Assembly: GCF_019802285.1 (NCBI RefSeq) | Contig: NZ_JAIEUJ010000002.1 | Coordinates: 186,001-250,000, forward strand | Direction: 5' to 3' | Length of the DNA stretch: 64,000 nucleotides | Origin: Novilysobacter antarcticus | GTDB lineage: Bacteria > Pseudomonadota > Gammaproteobacteria > Xanthomonadales > Xanthomonadaceae | Shown here: piece by piece, positions 1-8,197 of the stretch | Numbering within the stretch: the first letter of the stretch is position 1 | How the letters are laid out: each line of letters begins with the position of its first letter | The notes under the pieces: generated by a model | Databases searched by the model: none | What the model saw: only the letters and a program-made list of their open reading frames with translations | Told to the model about the DNA's origin: nothing | Translations under genes and position numbers: made by a program

Positions 1-26
1 GTTTATTCTTTTCCGGACCCGATCTG

Positions 27-821
27 ATGCCCGAAACCGCTGCTTCCACCATCGTCACCGTCGCCGACCACGCTGCCGTCCGCGTGATCACCGTCAACCG
101 CCCGGACAAGTTGAACGCCCTGAATGCCGCCACGCTTGACGCGCTATTCGCGGCGTTTGAGGCGGCCGACAGCGACCCAGGCGTTCGCTGTGTGGTCCTC
201 ACCGGTGCCGGTGAGAAAGCCTTCGTCGCCGGGGCGGACATCAGCGAAATGAACACGCTGACCCCGGTCCAGGGCCGCGATTTCTCGCTGCGCGGCCAGC
301 GCTTGATGCGACGCATCGAGAAACTCGGCAAGCCGGTGATCGCCATGGTCAACGGCTTCGCGCTGGGCGGAGGGCTGGAGCTGGCCATGTGCTGCCACCT
401 GCGAATCGCTTCCGACCGGGCCAAGGTCGGCCAGCCTGAGGTGAACCTGGGGCTGATCCCGGGCTTTGGCGGCACCCAGCGTCTGCTGCGGCTGGCCGGA
501 CGTGCCGCGACACTGGAGCTGTGCCTGGTCGGCGCACCCGTGGACGCTGCACGAGCGCTGGAGCTGGGCATCGTCAATCGGGTCGTTGCCGCCGCTGAGC
601 TGCACGACGAGACCATGAAGCTGGCCAACCAGCTGGCGGCGTCCGCCCCGCTGGCCCTGCGCGGCGTGCTCGACTGCGTCAACGTGGGCGGCGAGTGCGG
701 TATCGAGGAGGGCCTGGAGTACGAGACCGCGCAGTTCGGCCTGATGTTCTCCACCGACGACATGCGTGAAGGAACCACCGCGTTCCTTGAGCGCCGCAAG
801 CCGGCCTTCCAGGGCAGCTGA
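27..821 (+). CDS. Enoyl-CoA hydratase (crotonase family)
   Basis: A 264-residue crotonase-fold protein that should hydrate trans-2-enoyl-CoA thioesters in fatty-acid or amino-acid degradation in the cytoplasm. The oxyanion-hole segment AGADI (residues 69-73) and the GGG stretch at 114-116 are present. Both catalytic glutamates of true hydratases are visible: Glu138 in QPEVNLGLIPG and Glu164 in LELCLVG. Length matches stand-alone hydratases (about 260 residues), not multifunctional FadB. The start is ATG 27. The next gene begins only 5 nt after the stop, so the two are probably co-transcribed. Substrate chain length cannot be read from the sequence. Confidence 0.93.
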   Translation: MPETAASTIVTVADHAAVRVITVNRPDKLNALNAATLDALFAAFEAADSDPGVRCVVLTGAGEKAFVAGADISEMNTLTPVQGRDFSLRGQRLMRRIEKLGKPVIAMVNGFALGGGLELAMCCHLRIASDRAKVGQPEVNLGLIPGFGGTQRLLRLAGRAATLELCLVGAPVDAARALELGIVNRVVAAAELHDETMKLANQLAASAPLALRGVLDCVNVGGECGIEEGLEYETAQFGLMFSTDDMREGTTAFLERRKPAFQGS

Positions 822-826
822 ACGAG

Positions 827-1354
827 GTGGTTCCGCAGATGGCTTGCGCTGCGACGCCATCGTCAGCGCCGGCCTGTGCCTGCGGCTGCGCGGATCCGCG
901 CGGCAGCGCCGCCCATCCGGTAGGCAACGCACTGGCGATGGGCGATCTGGACCGTGCCTTCGCGTTGGGGCTGATGGACGCCATCCCCTGCCCCGCCTGC
1001 AGCGCGGACTGCGTGGCGCGGTTGGATCGCGTGCAGGGCCAGCGCCAGCAGGCGCTGGCCGCGCGGGAGCGGTATCGCCAGCGCGAAGCAAGGCTGGCGC
1101 GTCGGCGATTGGAGCGCGAGCAGCGCAAGGCCGCACTCGTCGGAGCCGTTGACGCTCAACACCCGGTGGCTGCGGGCGCGGCAGAAACGGCGCGGCCGTT
1201 CGAGGCGCCACGCGTGGTGAGCCCGGCCCTTCCGCCTGCCGCGGCCGCGGCACTGGCGCGGGCGCAGGCAAAGGCGGCGGCGCGGACGCAGGGAACGACG
1301 TCGCCAGGATCAGCAGCACCGAAGCCGCCCGCGCAGGGAGAACACGAGCGTTGA
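827..1354 (+). CDS. Uncharacterised protein between crotonase and nth
   Basis: A 175-residue protein I do not recognise by function. The N-terminal third is cysteine-rich, with a Cys-x-Cys-x-Cys cluster near residues 17-21 and CPACSADC near residues 54-61, a possible metal-binding arrangement. The middle is a long Arg/Glu/Gln-rich helix, probably coiled-coil (about residues 66-103), and the tail is Ala/Pro-rich and likely disordered. GTG 827 or ATG 839 could be the start. It is packed tightly between the hydratase (5 nt) and nth (4-nt overlap), which argues it is translated. In many xanthomonads an RnfB-like ferredoxin gene sits near nth, but no [4Fe-4S] ferredoxin pattern is seen here. Confidence 0.6.
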   Translation: MVPQMACAATPSSAPACACGCADPRGSAAHPVGNALAMGDLDRAFALGLMDAIPCPACSADCVARLDRVQGQRQQALAARERYRQREARLARRRLEREQRKAALVGAVDAQHPVAAGAAETARPFEAPRVVSPALPPAAAAALARAQAKAAARTQGTTSPGSAAPKPPAQGEHER

Positions 1355-2076
1355 GTATCCCCGCACGTCGCAAGACCCGACCGCGCTCCAAGTTGCGCAA
1401 AGCCGAGATCGAGGAGATGTTCGCCCGGCTGCGCCAGCTCAATCCGCAACCCACCACCGAGCTCGAATTTGCCAACCCCTACGAGCTGCTGGTCGCGGTG
1501 ACGCTGTCGGCGCAGTCCACCGACGTGGGCGTCAACAAGGCGACCCGGAAACTGTTTCCGATCGCCAATACCCCGGCGGCCATTGCGGCGCTCGGCGTGG
1601 AAGGTTTGAAGCCGTACATCGCCACCATCGGCCTGTACAACACCAAAGCGGCCAATGTCGTGGCGATGGCCGAGCTGCTCCTGCAGCGGCACGACGGCCA
1701 GGTGCCCAACGACCGCGCCGCACTGGAAGCACTGCCCGGCGTGGGCCAGAAGACCGCCAACGTGGTCCTGAACACCGCCTTCGGCGAGCCGACCATGGCG
1801 GTCGACACCCACATCTTCCGGGTGTCCAACCGCACCGGCCTTGCGCCGGGCAAGAACGTGCGCGAGGTGGAAGACCTGCTGGTGCGGGTGATCCCCGAGG
1901 AGTACCTGCGCGACGCGCACCACTGGCTGATCCTGCACGGGCGCTACGTGTGCAAGGCGCGCACGCCGGACTGTCCGCATTGCGTGATCCGCGATATCTG
2001 TCGTTACCGGGACAAGACTCCCGGCGAGCCGGAGGCGCCACCAAGCGCCGCGCGCGCGCTCCAAAGTCAGGGCTGA
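1351..2076 (+). CDS. nth: Endonuclease III (DNA glycosylase/AP lyase)
   Basis: Base-excision-repair enzyme that removes oxidised pyrimidines and nicks AP sites. The helix-hairpin-helix LPGVGQKTANVV carries the catalytic Lys134, and Asp152 lies in AVDTHIFR. The C-terminal [4Fe-4S] loop is complete: Cys201-x6-Cys208-x2-Cys211-x5-Cys217. Overall length (241) exceeds the E. coli enzyme (211) mainly through a basic N-terminal extension and a short Pro/Ala tail. The annotated start is TTG 1351, which overlaps the upstream stop codon (TTGA) and implies translational coupling. No good in-frame ATG precedes the conserved region. Confidence 0.96.
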   Translation: MSIPARRKTRPRSKLRKAEIEEMFARLRQLNPQPTTELEFANPYELLVAVTLSAQSTDVGVNKATRKLFPIANTPAAIAALGVEGLKPYIATIGLYNTKAANVVAMAELLLQRHDGQVPNDRAALEALPGVGQKTANVVLNTAFGEPTMAVDTHIFRVSNRTGLAPGKNVREVEDLLVRVIPEEYLRDAHHWLILHGRYVCKARTPDCPHCVIRDICRYRDKTPGEPEAPPSAARALQSQG

Positions 2077-2127
2077 ATCGGGCGCACACGCGGGCGCCGC
2101 CCCATTGCCTGCGTCCCCGTGCTGCCT

Positions 2128-2145
2128 TTGTCATATCGCTGCAAT
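2128..2145 (+). promoter_or_regulatory. Putative Pho box upstream of the OprP-like porin
   Basis: Two 7-bp half-sites, TTGTCAT and CTGCAAT, are separated by exactly 4 bp, as in the PhoB recognition unit (consensus CTGTCAT-N4-CTGTCAT); they match 6/7 and 5/7. The site lies 47 bp before the porin ATG in the gap after nth. Inference: the porin and the following pstS are induced by PhoB under phosphate limitation. Confidence 0.55.
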
Positions 2146-2192
2146 GTTGCCTCGCCACACTGCGGGCACTTTCCCGATATGACCTTCCGCCG

Positions 2193-3344
2193 ATGCCCAT
2201 TGCCCGCAACCGCCTCGCCTTTGCCCTGCTGCTGGCAGGCGCCGTACCGCTCGCCCATGCCGAAATCGCCATCGATGTGATCGGTGGCTCGGAGATCAGC
2301 TTCGAAGGCCTGGTGCAGGCCGATTACAACCACTTCGGCAGCGACGTCGCCGACCTCAATGGGGATGCGCTGGACGGCCGCAATGCCGACCAGGAACTGC
2401 GCCGCGCCGAGCTGGTGCTCAAGGGCAAGGGCCCGGGCAACATCGACTGGGTGATGGGCTATGACGCCAAGGCCGACAAGTGGCTCGACGTCAATGCGAA
2501 GTACAAGCTCGGCGGCAACAAGCAGCACTACCTGCAGATGGGCCAGTTCAAGCAGCCCAACAGCCTGGAGGAGCTGTCGTCGACCAAGAACAACGACTTC
2601 ATCTCCAAGGCCACCATCACCAACAGCTTCGCCACCGGTCGTCGCCTGGGCGCGGCCTACTCCTATGGCAGCGGCCCGTTCGCCATCACCGCCAGCTACT
2701 TCGGCAGGGAACTGACCCGCAACAAGGCCGCCGGGGACGGTTACGGCGTGCGCGGCACCTTCGCGCCGATCAACCAGGACGGCACCATCCTCCACTTCGG
2801 CCTGTCGTACGTGAACCGCGATGTCGATGGCGACGAGATCAAGTTGTCGGCCAAGCCCAATGCCGACCTGACCAAGGCCAGCCTGGTCAGCACCGGCACC
2901 CTGGCCAACGCGGATCGCATGTCGACGATCGGGCTGGAGAGCTTCTGGGCACGCGGGCCGGTCAAGCTGCAGGCCGAATACATGCAGGTCGACGTCGACC
3001 GCTACGGCGCCGGTGCGGCCGACTTCCGCGGCAGCGGCGGGTACCTGAGTGCCCTATGGAACGTCACCGGCGAGGGCTGGAAGTACAAGGACGGCGTCCC
3101 CGGCACCGAAGCCCCCAGCGACCCGGCCGCCGGCATGTGGCAGCTCGGGATGCGCTACGACACCATCGATCTGGACGACGGCACCGTGCAGGGCGGCCAG
3201 ATGGACGCGATCACCGCCGGGGTGAACTACTACTGGCGCTCCAACTTCAAGCTCGCGCTGAACTACGTGAAGGTCAACAGCCAGCGCGCCGGCATCGACG
3301 ACAACCCCGACATCACTGAAGCCCGCCTGCAGTTCTTCTGGTAA
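2193..3344 (+). CDS. oprP: Phosphate-selective porin O/P family (OprP-like)
   Basis: Outer-membrane porin expected to let phosphate or polyphosphate into the periplasm. The chosen start (ATG 2193) gives a Sec signal peptide, MPIARNRLAFALLLAGAVPLAHA, cut before Glu. The mature part shows the family's alternating beta-strand pattern, a basic/aromatic composition and a C-terminal residue pattern ending RLQFFW (terminal aromatic, typical of outer-membrane barrels). Mature size of about 360 residues fits the OprP/OprO family. It is followed by pstS and preceded by a Pho-box-like site, which supports a phosphate role. Anion specificity (phosphate versus polyphosphate) is not decided by sequence alone. 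Confidence 0.85.
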   Translation: MPIARNRLAFALLLAGAVPLAHAEIAIDVIGGSEISFEGLVQADYNHFGSDVADLNGDALDGRNADQELRRAELVLKGKGPGNIDWVMGYDAKADKWLDVNAKYKLGGNKQHYLQMGQFKQPNSLEELSSTKNNDFISKATITNSFATGRRLGAAYSYGSGPFAITASYFGRELTRNKAAGDGYGVRGTFAPINQDGTILHFGLSYVNRDVDGDEIKLSAKPNADLTKASLVSTGTLANADRMSTIGLESFWARGPVKLQAEYMQVDVDRYGAGAADFRGSGGYLSALWNVTGEGWKYKDGVPGTEAPSDPAAGMWQLGMRYDTIDLDDGTVQGGQMDAITAGVNYYWRSNFKLALNYVKVNSQRAGIDDNPDITEARLQFFW

Positions 3345-3410
3345 GCGACTGCCATTCCTGCCGCCGGCTTGACCCCTCCCTTCCTCCTACCCACCTTCCC
3401 GGAGCCCTCC

Positions 3411-4436
3411 GTGTCCCAGTTCCGTACCTTCCGTTTCACCGCGCTGGCCCTGGCCGCCGCGCTCTGTGCCAGTGCGACCGCCTCCGCCGCCGAGATCACC
3501 GGTGCCGGCGCGTCCTTCATCTACCCGGTCATGACCCAGTGGTCGGCCGACTACGCCAAGGCAACCGGCAACCGCGTCAACTACCAGTCGATCGGCTCGG
3601 GCGGCGGCATCGCCCAGATCAAGGCCGCCACGGTCGACTTCGGTTCCTCGGATGCCCCCCTGAAGCCCGAAGAACTTTCCAAGCATGGTCTGGCGCAGTT
3701 TCCGTCGGTGATCGGCGGAGTGGTGCCGGTGCTGAACGTGCCGGGCATTGCCGCCGGCGCGCTGAAGCTTGACGGCGACGTGCTGGCGGACATCTTCCTG
3801 GGCAAGATCGCCAAGTGGAACGACCCGCGCATCGTCGCCACCAACTCGGGACTGAAGCTGCCGGACCTGAAGATCACCGTCGTCCACCGCTCCGACGGCT
3901 CGGGCACGACCTTCAACTTCGTCAACTACCTGTCCAAGGTCAGCCCGGCGTGGAAGTCCCAGGTCGGTGAAGGCACCTCGGTGAAGTGGCCCGGCGGCAT
4001 CGGCGGCAAGGGCAACGAGGGTGTCGCGGCCTACGTCAAGCAGATCAAGGGCGGTATCGGCTACGTCGAGATGTCCTACGCACTGCAGAACAAGATGACC
4101 TACTCGCGGCTGAAGAATGCCGCCGGCAACTACATCGTCCCGAGCGACAAGACGTTCTCGGCGGCTGCCGCCAGCGCCGAATGGGGTTCGGCCGATGACT
4201 TCTACCTGGTGATGACCAATGCCCCGGGCCAGGACGCCTGGCCGATCACCGCCACAAACTTCATCCTGATGTACAAGCAGCCCAAGGATGCCGCCGGCGC
4301 GCGTGCGGCGAAGGAGTTCTTCCGCTGGGTCTATGCCAACGGCGACGCCCAGGCCAGCAAGCTCGACTACGTGCCGCTGCCGGATGCGCTGGTCCGGCAG
4401 ATCGAGACCTACTGGTCGAAGGAAATGACGTACTGA
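3411..4436 (+). CDS. pstS: Phosphate ABC transporter substrate-binding protein PstS (periplasmic paralogue)
   Basis: Periplasmic phosphate-binding protein of 341 residues. I chose GTG 3411 because GGAG lies 6 nt upstream and the translation begins with a clean signal peptide (SQFRTFRFTALALAAALCASATASA, cleavage before AEIT). An upstream TTG at 3369 would bury the signal. Phosphate-contact segments typical of PstS are present: GAGASFIYP, IGSGGG, GSSDAPL and RSDGSGTTFNF. There is no lipobox, unlike the second PstS in this window. It sits 66 nt after the porin with no obvious promoter of its own, so both likely share the Pho-box promoter. It lacks adjacent pstCAB, which follow the paralogue at 6133. 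Confidence 0.94.
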   Translation: MSQFRTFRFTALALAAALCASATASAAEITGAGASFIYPVMTQWSADYAKATGNRVNYQSIGSGGGIAQIKAATVDFGSSDAPLKPEELSKHGLAQFPSVIGGVVPVLNVPGIAAGALKLDGDVLADIFLGKIAKWNDPRIVATNSGLKLPDLKITVVHRSDGSGTTFNFVNYLSKVSPAWKSQVGEGTSVKWPGGIGGKGNEGVAAYVKQIKGGIGYVEMSYALQNKMTYSRLKNAAGNYIVPSDKTFSAAAASAEWGSADDFYLVMTNAPGQDAWPITATNFILMYKQPKDAAGARAAKEFFRWVYANGDAQASKLDYVPLPDALVRQIETYWSKEMTY

Positions 4437-4458
4437 GTGGCATCTGAGCATGTGTGGT

Positions 4459-4486
4459 GCACCACGGGCCTTCGGGCCCGTTGTGC
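4459..4486 (+). terminator. Hairpin with TTCG tetraloop after pstS
   Basis: A 12-bp stem with one C/T mismatch closes on a TTCG loop 22 nt after the pstS stop. There is no T tract, so it may act as a 3' mRNA stabiliser or as a weak or Rho-aided terminator rather than a classical intrinsic terminator. It separates pstS from the Yip1 gene. Confidence 0.45.
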
Positions 4487-4612
4487 TGCCTGTGCGGTGG
4501 AATTGCGCGACACCCGGCGCGGTAATGTCCGGATGAGCCGCCATCCGCCGTAGTTGGCATGGTGAATACGGCGCAGTCCCGCTGAACAACCGCACGCTCG
4601 GAGCAAGCACAC

Positions 4613-5938
4613 ATGAATCACGAAGGTCTCATCTCCCGGGTCAAGTCCATCCTGTTCGACCCGCGGCGCACCTGGCCGCTGATCGGCGAGGAACCGGCAA
4701 CCGTCGCCGGCCTCTACACCCGATACATCATGATCCTGGCCGCGTTGCCGGCCATTTTCACCTTCATCAAGACCAGCCTGATCGGCTACGGCATGTTCGG
4801 CGTGACCGTGCGCACCGGGATCGTGGCCGGCCTCTTCGGCGCGGTGTTGACCTACGCGCTCAGCCTGGTGCTGGTGTACGTGGTGGCGTTGATCATCAAC
4901 GCGCTGGCGCCGAGCTTCCGCGGCCAGAAGAACCAGGTGCAGGCGCTGAAGGTGATCGCCTACGCCTACACCGCGGCCTGGGTGGCCGGCATTGGCGTCA
5001 TCATCCCGTGGCTGGGTGGCGTGATCGGCGTGGTCGGCGGGATCTACTCGATCTACCTGCTCTACCTGGGCCTGTCCCACACGATGAAGAACCCGCCCGA
5101 AAAGTCGCTGGGTTACACCGTGGTGATCGTGCTGATCACGCTGGTGCTGAGCCTCCTGATCGGCGTGCTGGTGGCCGGTGTGACCGGCATTGGCGCCTTG
5201 GGCGCGGGCGCGATGGGCGCCGGAGCGGCGGGCAAGAGCTCCAACAGCTCCACCGTGGTGTTCGACAAGGACAGCAAGCTGGGCCAGCTGGCCGCGTTTG
5301 GCGAGCAGATGAAAGCCGCCGGCGAGCGGATGGAGGCGGCCGAGTCCCGCAGTCGCAGCGCGGACCGCGGCGGTTCGAGGGACTCCGGCTCATCCGCCGG
5401 CTCGCGCGACGCCGACGTGGCGTCCGCGGAAGCGGCGATGGCCGCGCTGTTCGGCGGCAAGGATGGCAAGCCGCTGGAGGCTTTGGAGCCGGAGAAGCTC
5501 AAGAGTCTGTTGCCGGCCTCGATCGCCGGGATGCCGCGCACCGGGACCAGTGCCAACCGCGAGAGCGGCATGGGCATGCAGATCAGCAACGCGTCGGCGG
5601 ACTACGCCAGCGAGGATGGCAAACAGCGCATCAGCCTCAGCGTGTCGGACGCACCGATGATGGCAAAGATGGGCGCGTTCCGCGGATTGATGAGCTCGGA
5701 GTCCTCATCGGAAACGCAGGATGGTTTCGAGAAGACCTACACCCGCAACGGACGCCACATCGAGGAGAAGTGGAACGGCCGCAGCGGCCGGGGCACCTAC
5801 GGGGTCATGGTCGGCAGCCGCTTCACGGTGAAGGCCGAGGGCACCGCTGAGAGCTTCCAGCAGATCCAGTCCGCGGTGGAAAGCATCGACCTGGCCAAGC
5901 TGGAGGCCGTCGCCAAGGCAGGGGCCGAGCAGCACTAG
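4613..5938 (+). CDS. Yip1-domain integral membrane protein
   Basis: A 441-residue protein whose first 190 residues match the Yip1 membrane family: MNHEGLISRVKSILFDPRRTWPLI, then about five hydrophobic helices (roughly residues 37-58, 64-96, 115-135, 138-155, 165-188). The remainder is soluble: a Gly/Ala/Ser linker, a charged possibly coiled segment (about 220-260), and a C-terminal beta-rich domain. The role of bacterial Yip1 proteins is not established. It lies inside the phosphate-uptake island between two pstS copies and is closed by a strong terminator at 5988. No Pho box is seen before it, so its link to phosphate is positional only. Confidence 0.8.
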   Translation: MNHEGLISRVKSILFDPRRTWPLIGEEPATVAGLYTRYIMILAALPAIFTFIKTSLIGYGMFGVTVRTGIVAGLFGAVLTYALSLVLVYVVALIINALAPSFRGQKNQVQALKVIAYAYTAAWVAGIGVIIPWLGGVIGVVGGIYSIYLLYLGLSHTMKNPPEKSLGYTVVIVLITLVLSLLIGVLVAGVTGIGALGAGAMGAGAAGKSSNSSTVVFDKDSKLGQLAAFGEQMKAAGERMEAAESRSRSADRGGSRDSGSSAGSRDADVASAEAAMAALFGGKDGKPLEALEPEKLKSLLPASIAGMPRTGTSANRESGMGMQISNASADYASEDGKQRISLSVSDAPMMAKMGAFRGLMSSESSSETQDGFEKTYTRNGRHIEEKWNGRSGRGTYGVMVGSRFTVKAEGTAESFQQIQSAVESIDLAKLEAVAKAGAEQH

Positions 5939-5987
5939 CCCGCCGGCAAGGCACCTTACCGACGGGTCATGCCCGCGGTGCGACATC

Positions 5988-6022
5988 AAAAAGGGCGCGC
6001 TCCTGCAGGAGGCGCCCTTTTT
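5988..6022. terminator. Bidirectional intrinsic terminator
   Basis: A perfect stem pairs 5988-5998 with 6012-6022 and starts and ends with A5/T5 runs. Inside it lies a second perfect 12-bp palindrome (6000-6011). It ends transcription of the Yip1 gene before the second pst operon. Confidence 0.85.
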
Positions 6023-6059
6023 CATTGTTCGGCCCGCTTCGTTCAGCCAGCCGCCATCG

Positions 6060-6077
6060 CTGTCATATGCCGGTAAC
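6060..6077 (+). promoter_or_regulatory. Putative Pho box upstream of the lipoprotein pstS operon
   Basis: CTGTCAT (7/7 to consensus), a 4-bp spacer and CGGTAAC (5/7) lie 55 bp upstream of the pstS ATG and just after the terminator. Helix-phased half-site spacing and position fit PhoB activation of pstS-pstC-pstA-pstB-phoU. Confidence 0.65.
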
Positions 6078-6132
6078 ACAAACGTCCTTTCATGGTGCCA
6101 ACGCCGGCGACCCCGGCCCTGACGAGCAGCCC

Positions 6133-7215
6133 ATGAAACCCCATCGCATCGCCGCCCTGTCCTTCGTCTTCGCTCTTGCCGCCGGTGTCATCGGCTGCAC
6201 GGCGCCCACCGACGGCAGCACGTCCGACGCCAACACCGGTGCCCCGCCTGCCGCGCAGATCACCGGCGCGGGTGCGACCTTCATCTTCCCGCTGGTGTCG
6301 CGCTGGTCGGCCGACTACCACGCTGCGACCGGAAACCAGGTCAACTACCAATCCATCGGCTCAGGCGGCGGGATCGCCCAGATCACCGCCGCCACGGTCG
6401 ACTTCGGCTCCTCCGACGCCCCCCTGTCCAGCACGGAGCTTGCCGAAGCCGGGCTGGGCCAATTCCCCTCGGCGATCGGCGGCGTGGTGCCGGTGGTCAA
6501 CCTCGCAGGTATCGAGCCGGGCCAGCTGCGCCTGACCGGACCGCTGCTGGCGGACATCTACCTGGGCAAGCTGACGCGCTGGAACGACCCGGCGATCACC
6601 GCACTCAACCCCGACCTGGCGCTGCCGGCGACCGCCATCAGCCTGGTGCAGCGCTCCGACGGCTCGGGCACGACCTTCAACTTCACCAACTATCTGTCCA
6701 AGGTCAGCACCGCATGGCGGGACGCGGTTGGCGAAGGCAAGTCGGTGCAGTGGCCGGCCGGCGTGGGCGGCAAGGGCAACGAGGGCGTGGCCTCCTACGT
6801 GCAGCAGATCGACGGCGCCATCGGCTACGTCGAGCTGGCCTACGCGATCCAGAACTCGATGTCCCATGCCTTGCTTCAGAACGCGGCCGGCAACTTCGTC
6901 GCGCCCAATGCCGACACCTTCCAGGCCGCGGCGGCAACGGCCGACTGGGCCAGCGCCAGTGACTTCGATCTGGTCATCACCAACGCGCCCGGCGAGCAGG
7001 CGTGGCCGATCACTGCAACCAACTTCATCCTGATGCACAAGCAGCCGGCCGACGTAGAGCGCAGCCGAAATGCGCTGGCGTTCTTCCAGTGGTCACTGCA
7101 CAACGGCCAGGCGCAGGCGGACGCGCTGCACTACGTGCCGCTGCCGGCGCCGCTGGTGGCACAGGTGGAGCGCTACTGGGCCAGCGAGTTCGGCTTTACC
7201 ACCGGCGCGCAGTGA
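6133..7215 (+). CDS. pstS: Phosphate-binding PstS, predicted lipoprotein
   Basis: Second PstS of the window (360 residues). With the ATG at 6133 the N-terminus MKPHRIAALSFVFALAAGVIGC ends in a lipobox-like VIGC, predicting anchoring by a lipidated Cys in a membrane; a Ser/Thr/Ala/Gly linker follows before the binding domain. The phosphate-site motifs are conserved (GAGATFIFP, IGSGGG, GSSDAPL, RSDGSGTTFNF) and the protein is closely similar to the copy at 3411. It is first in an operon with the permease and ATPase genes and has a Pho box upstream, so it is likely the dedicated receptor for PstCAB. Confidence 0.94.
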   Translation: MKPHRIAALSFVFALAAGVIGCTAPTDGSTSDANTGAPPAAQITGAGATFIFPLVSRWSADYHAATGNQVNYQSIGSGGGIAQITAATVDFGSSDAPLSSTELAEAGLGQFPSAIGGVVPVVNLAGIEPGQLRLTGPLLADIYLGKLTRWNDPAITALNPDLALPATAISLVQRSDGSGTTFNFTNYLSKVSTAWRDAVGEGKSVQWPAGVGGKGNEGVASYVQQIDGAIGYVELAYAIQNSMSHALLQNAAGNFVAPNADTFQAAAATADWASASDFDLVITNAPGEQAWPITATNFILMHKQPADVERSRNALAFFQWSLHNGQAQADALHYVPLPAPLVAQVERYWASEFGFTTGAQ

Positions 7216-7228
7216 GCTGCAGGCAGCC

Positions 7229-8197
7229 ATGAGCACAAGCGTCCTGACCAACCCCGGCACCCTTGCGGGCGACAACGTCGACGCCCGCAACGACCGCTGG
7301 TTCCGCTACGCGCTGGCCGCGGCCGTCGCGCTGGTGCTGTTGCTGCTGGCCGGCGCCGCCCTGTCCATGCTCTGGGGCGGCCGCGCGGTGTTGCAGGCGA
7401 GCGGCCTGGACTTCTTCTTCTCCGCCGACTGGAATCCGGTCCAGGGCCGTTACGGGGCGCTGGTCCCGATATTCGGCACGCTGGTCACCGCCGCCATCGC
7501 GATGCTGCTGGCGGTGCCGCTCAGCTTCGGTATCGCCTTCCACCTCACCGAAGTCGCGCCGCGCTGGTTGCGCGGCCCGGTAGGCACCGCGATCGAGCTG
7601 CTGGCCGGCATCCCTTCCATCATCTACGGCATGTGGGGATTGTTCGTACTGGTGCCGGTGATGACCCGCCATGTCACGCCGTGGGCCAACGACCACCTCG
7701 GCCCGCTGCCGGTGATCGGTCCGTTGTTCCAGGGGCCGCCGATCGGCATCGGCATGCTCACCGCCGGAATCGTGCTGGCGATCATGGTGGTGCCCTTCAT
7801 CAGCTCGGTGATGCGCGAGGTCTTCCTGACCGTGCCGACGCGGCTGAAGGAATCGGCCTACGCGCTGGGTTCGACCAAGTGGGAAGTCAGCTGGAACATC
7901 GTGCTGCCCTACACCCGTTCGGCGGTGATCGGCGGCATCTTCCTGGGCCTGGGCCGGGCGTTGGGCGAGACCATGGCGGTGGCGTTCGTCATCGGCAACT
8001 CGACCCGCTTCACCGCGTCCCTGCTGGAGCCGGGCACCACCATTGCGGCGCTGATCGCCAATGATTTCGGCGAGGCCACGGGCGAGTACCGCTCCGCGCT
8101 GTTGCTGCTGGGCTTCGTGCTGTTCATCGTCACCTTTGTCGTGCTGGCGCTGGCGCGCGTGATGCTCGCGCGCCTGGCCCGCCGGGAGGGGAGCTGA
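7229..8197 (+). CDS. pstC: Phosphate ABC transporter permease PstC
   Basis: Inner-membrane permease subunit of 322 residues that pairs with PstA to form the phosphate channel. Start ATG 7229 (STSVLTNPG...), 13 nt after pstS; the longer upstream frame overlaps pstS and is not used. About six membrane helices are visible, the first AAAVALVLLLLAGAALSML. The permease coupling loop that contacts the ATPase appears around REVFLTVPTRLKESAYALGSTKWE, followed by GRALGETMAVAFVIGN, the family's EAA-type segment. Its stop overlaps the pstA start by 1 nt, indicating translational coupling. Confidence 0.95.
   Translation: MSTSVLTNPGTLAGDNVDARNDRWFRYALAAAVALVLLLLAGAALSMLWGGRAVLQASGLDFFFSADWNPVQGRYGALVPIFGTLVTAAIAMLLAVPLSFGIAFHLTEVAPRWLRGPVGTAIELLAGIPSIIYGMWGLFVLVPVMTRHVTPWANDHLGPLPVIGPLFQGPPIGIGMLTAGIVLAIMVVPFISSVMREVFLTVPTRLKESAYALGSTKWEVSWNIVLPYTRSAVIGGIFLGLGRALGETMAVAFVIGNSTRFTASLLEPGTTIAALIANDFGEATGEYRSALLLLGFVLFIVTFVVLALARVMLARLARREGS

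Noticed and set aside
144-1475. Long minus-strand frame (443 codons) opposite the crotonase gene
   Set aside because: Shadow of real plus-strand genes in high-GC DNA; Arg/Pro/Ala-rich translation with no family signature.
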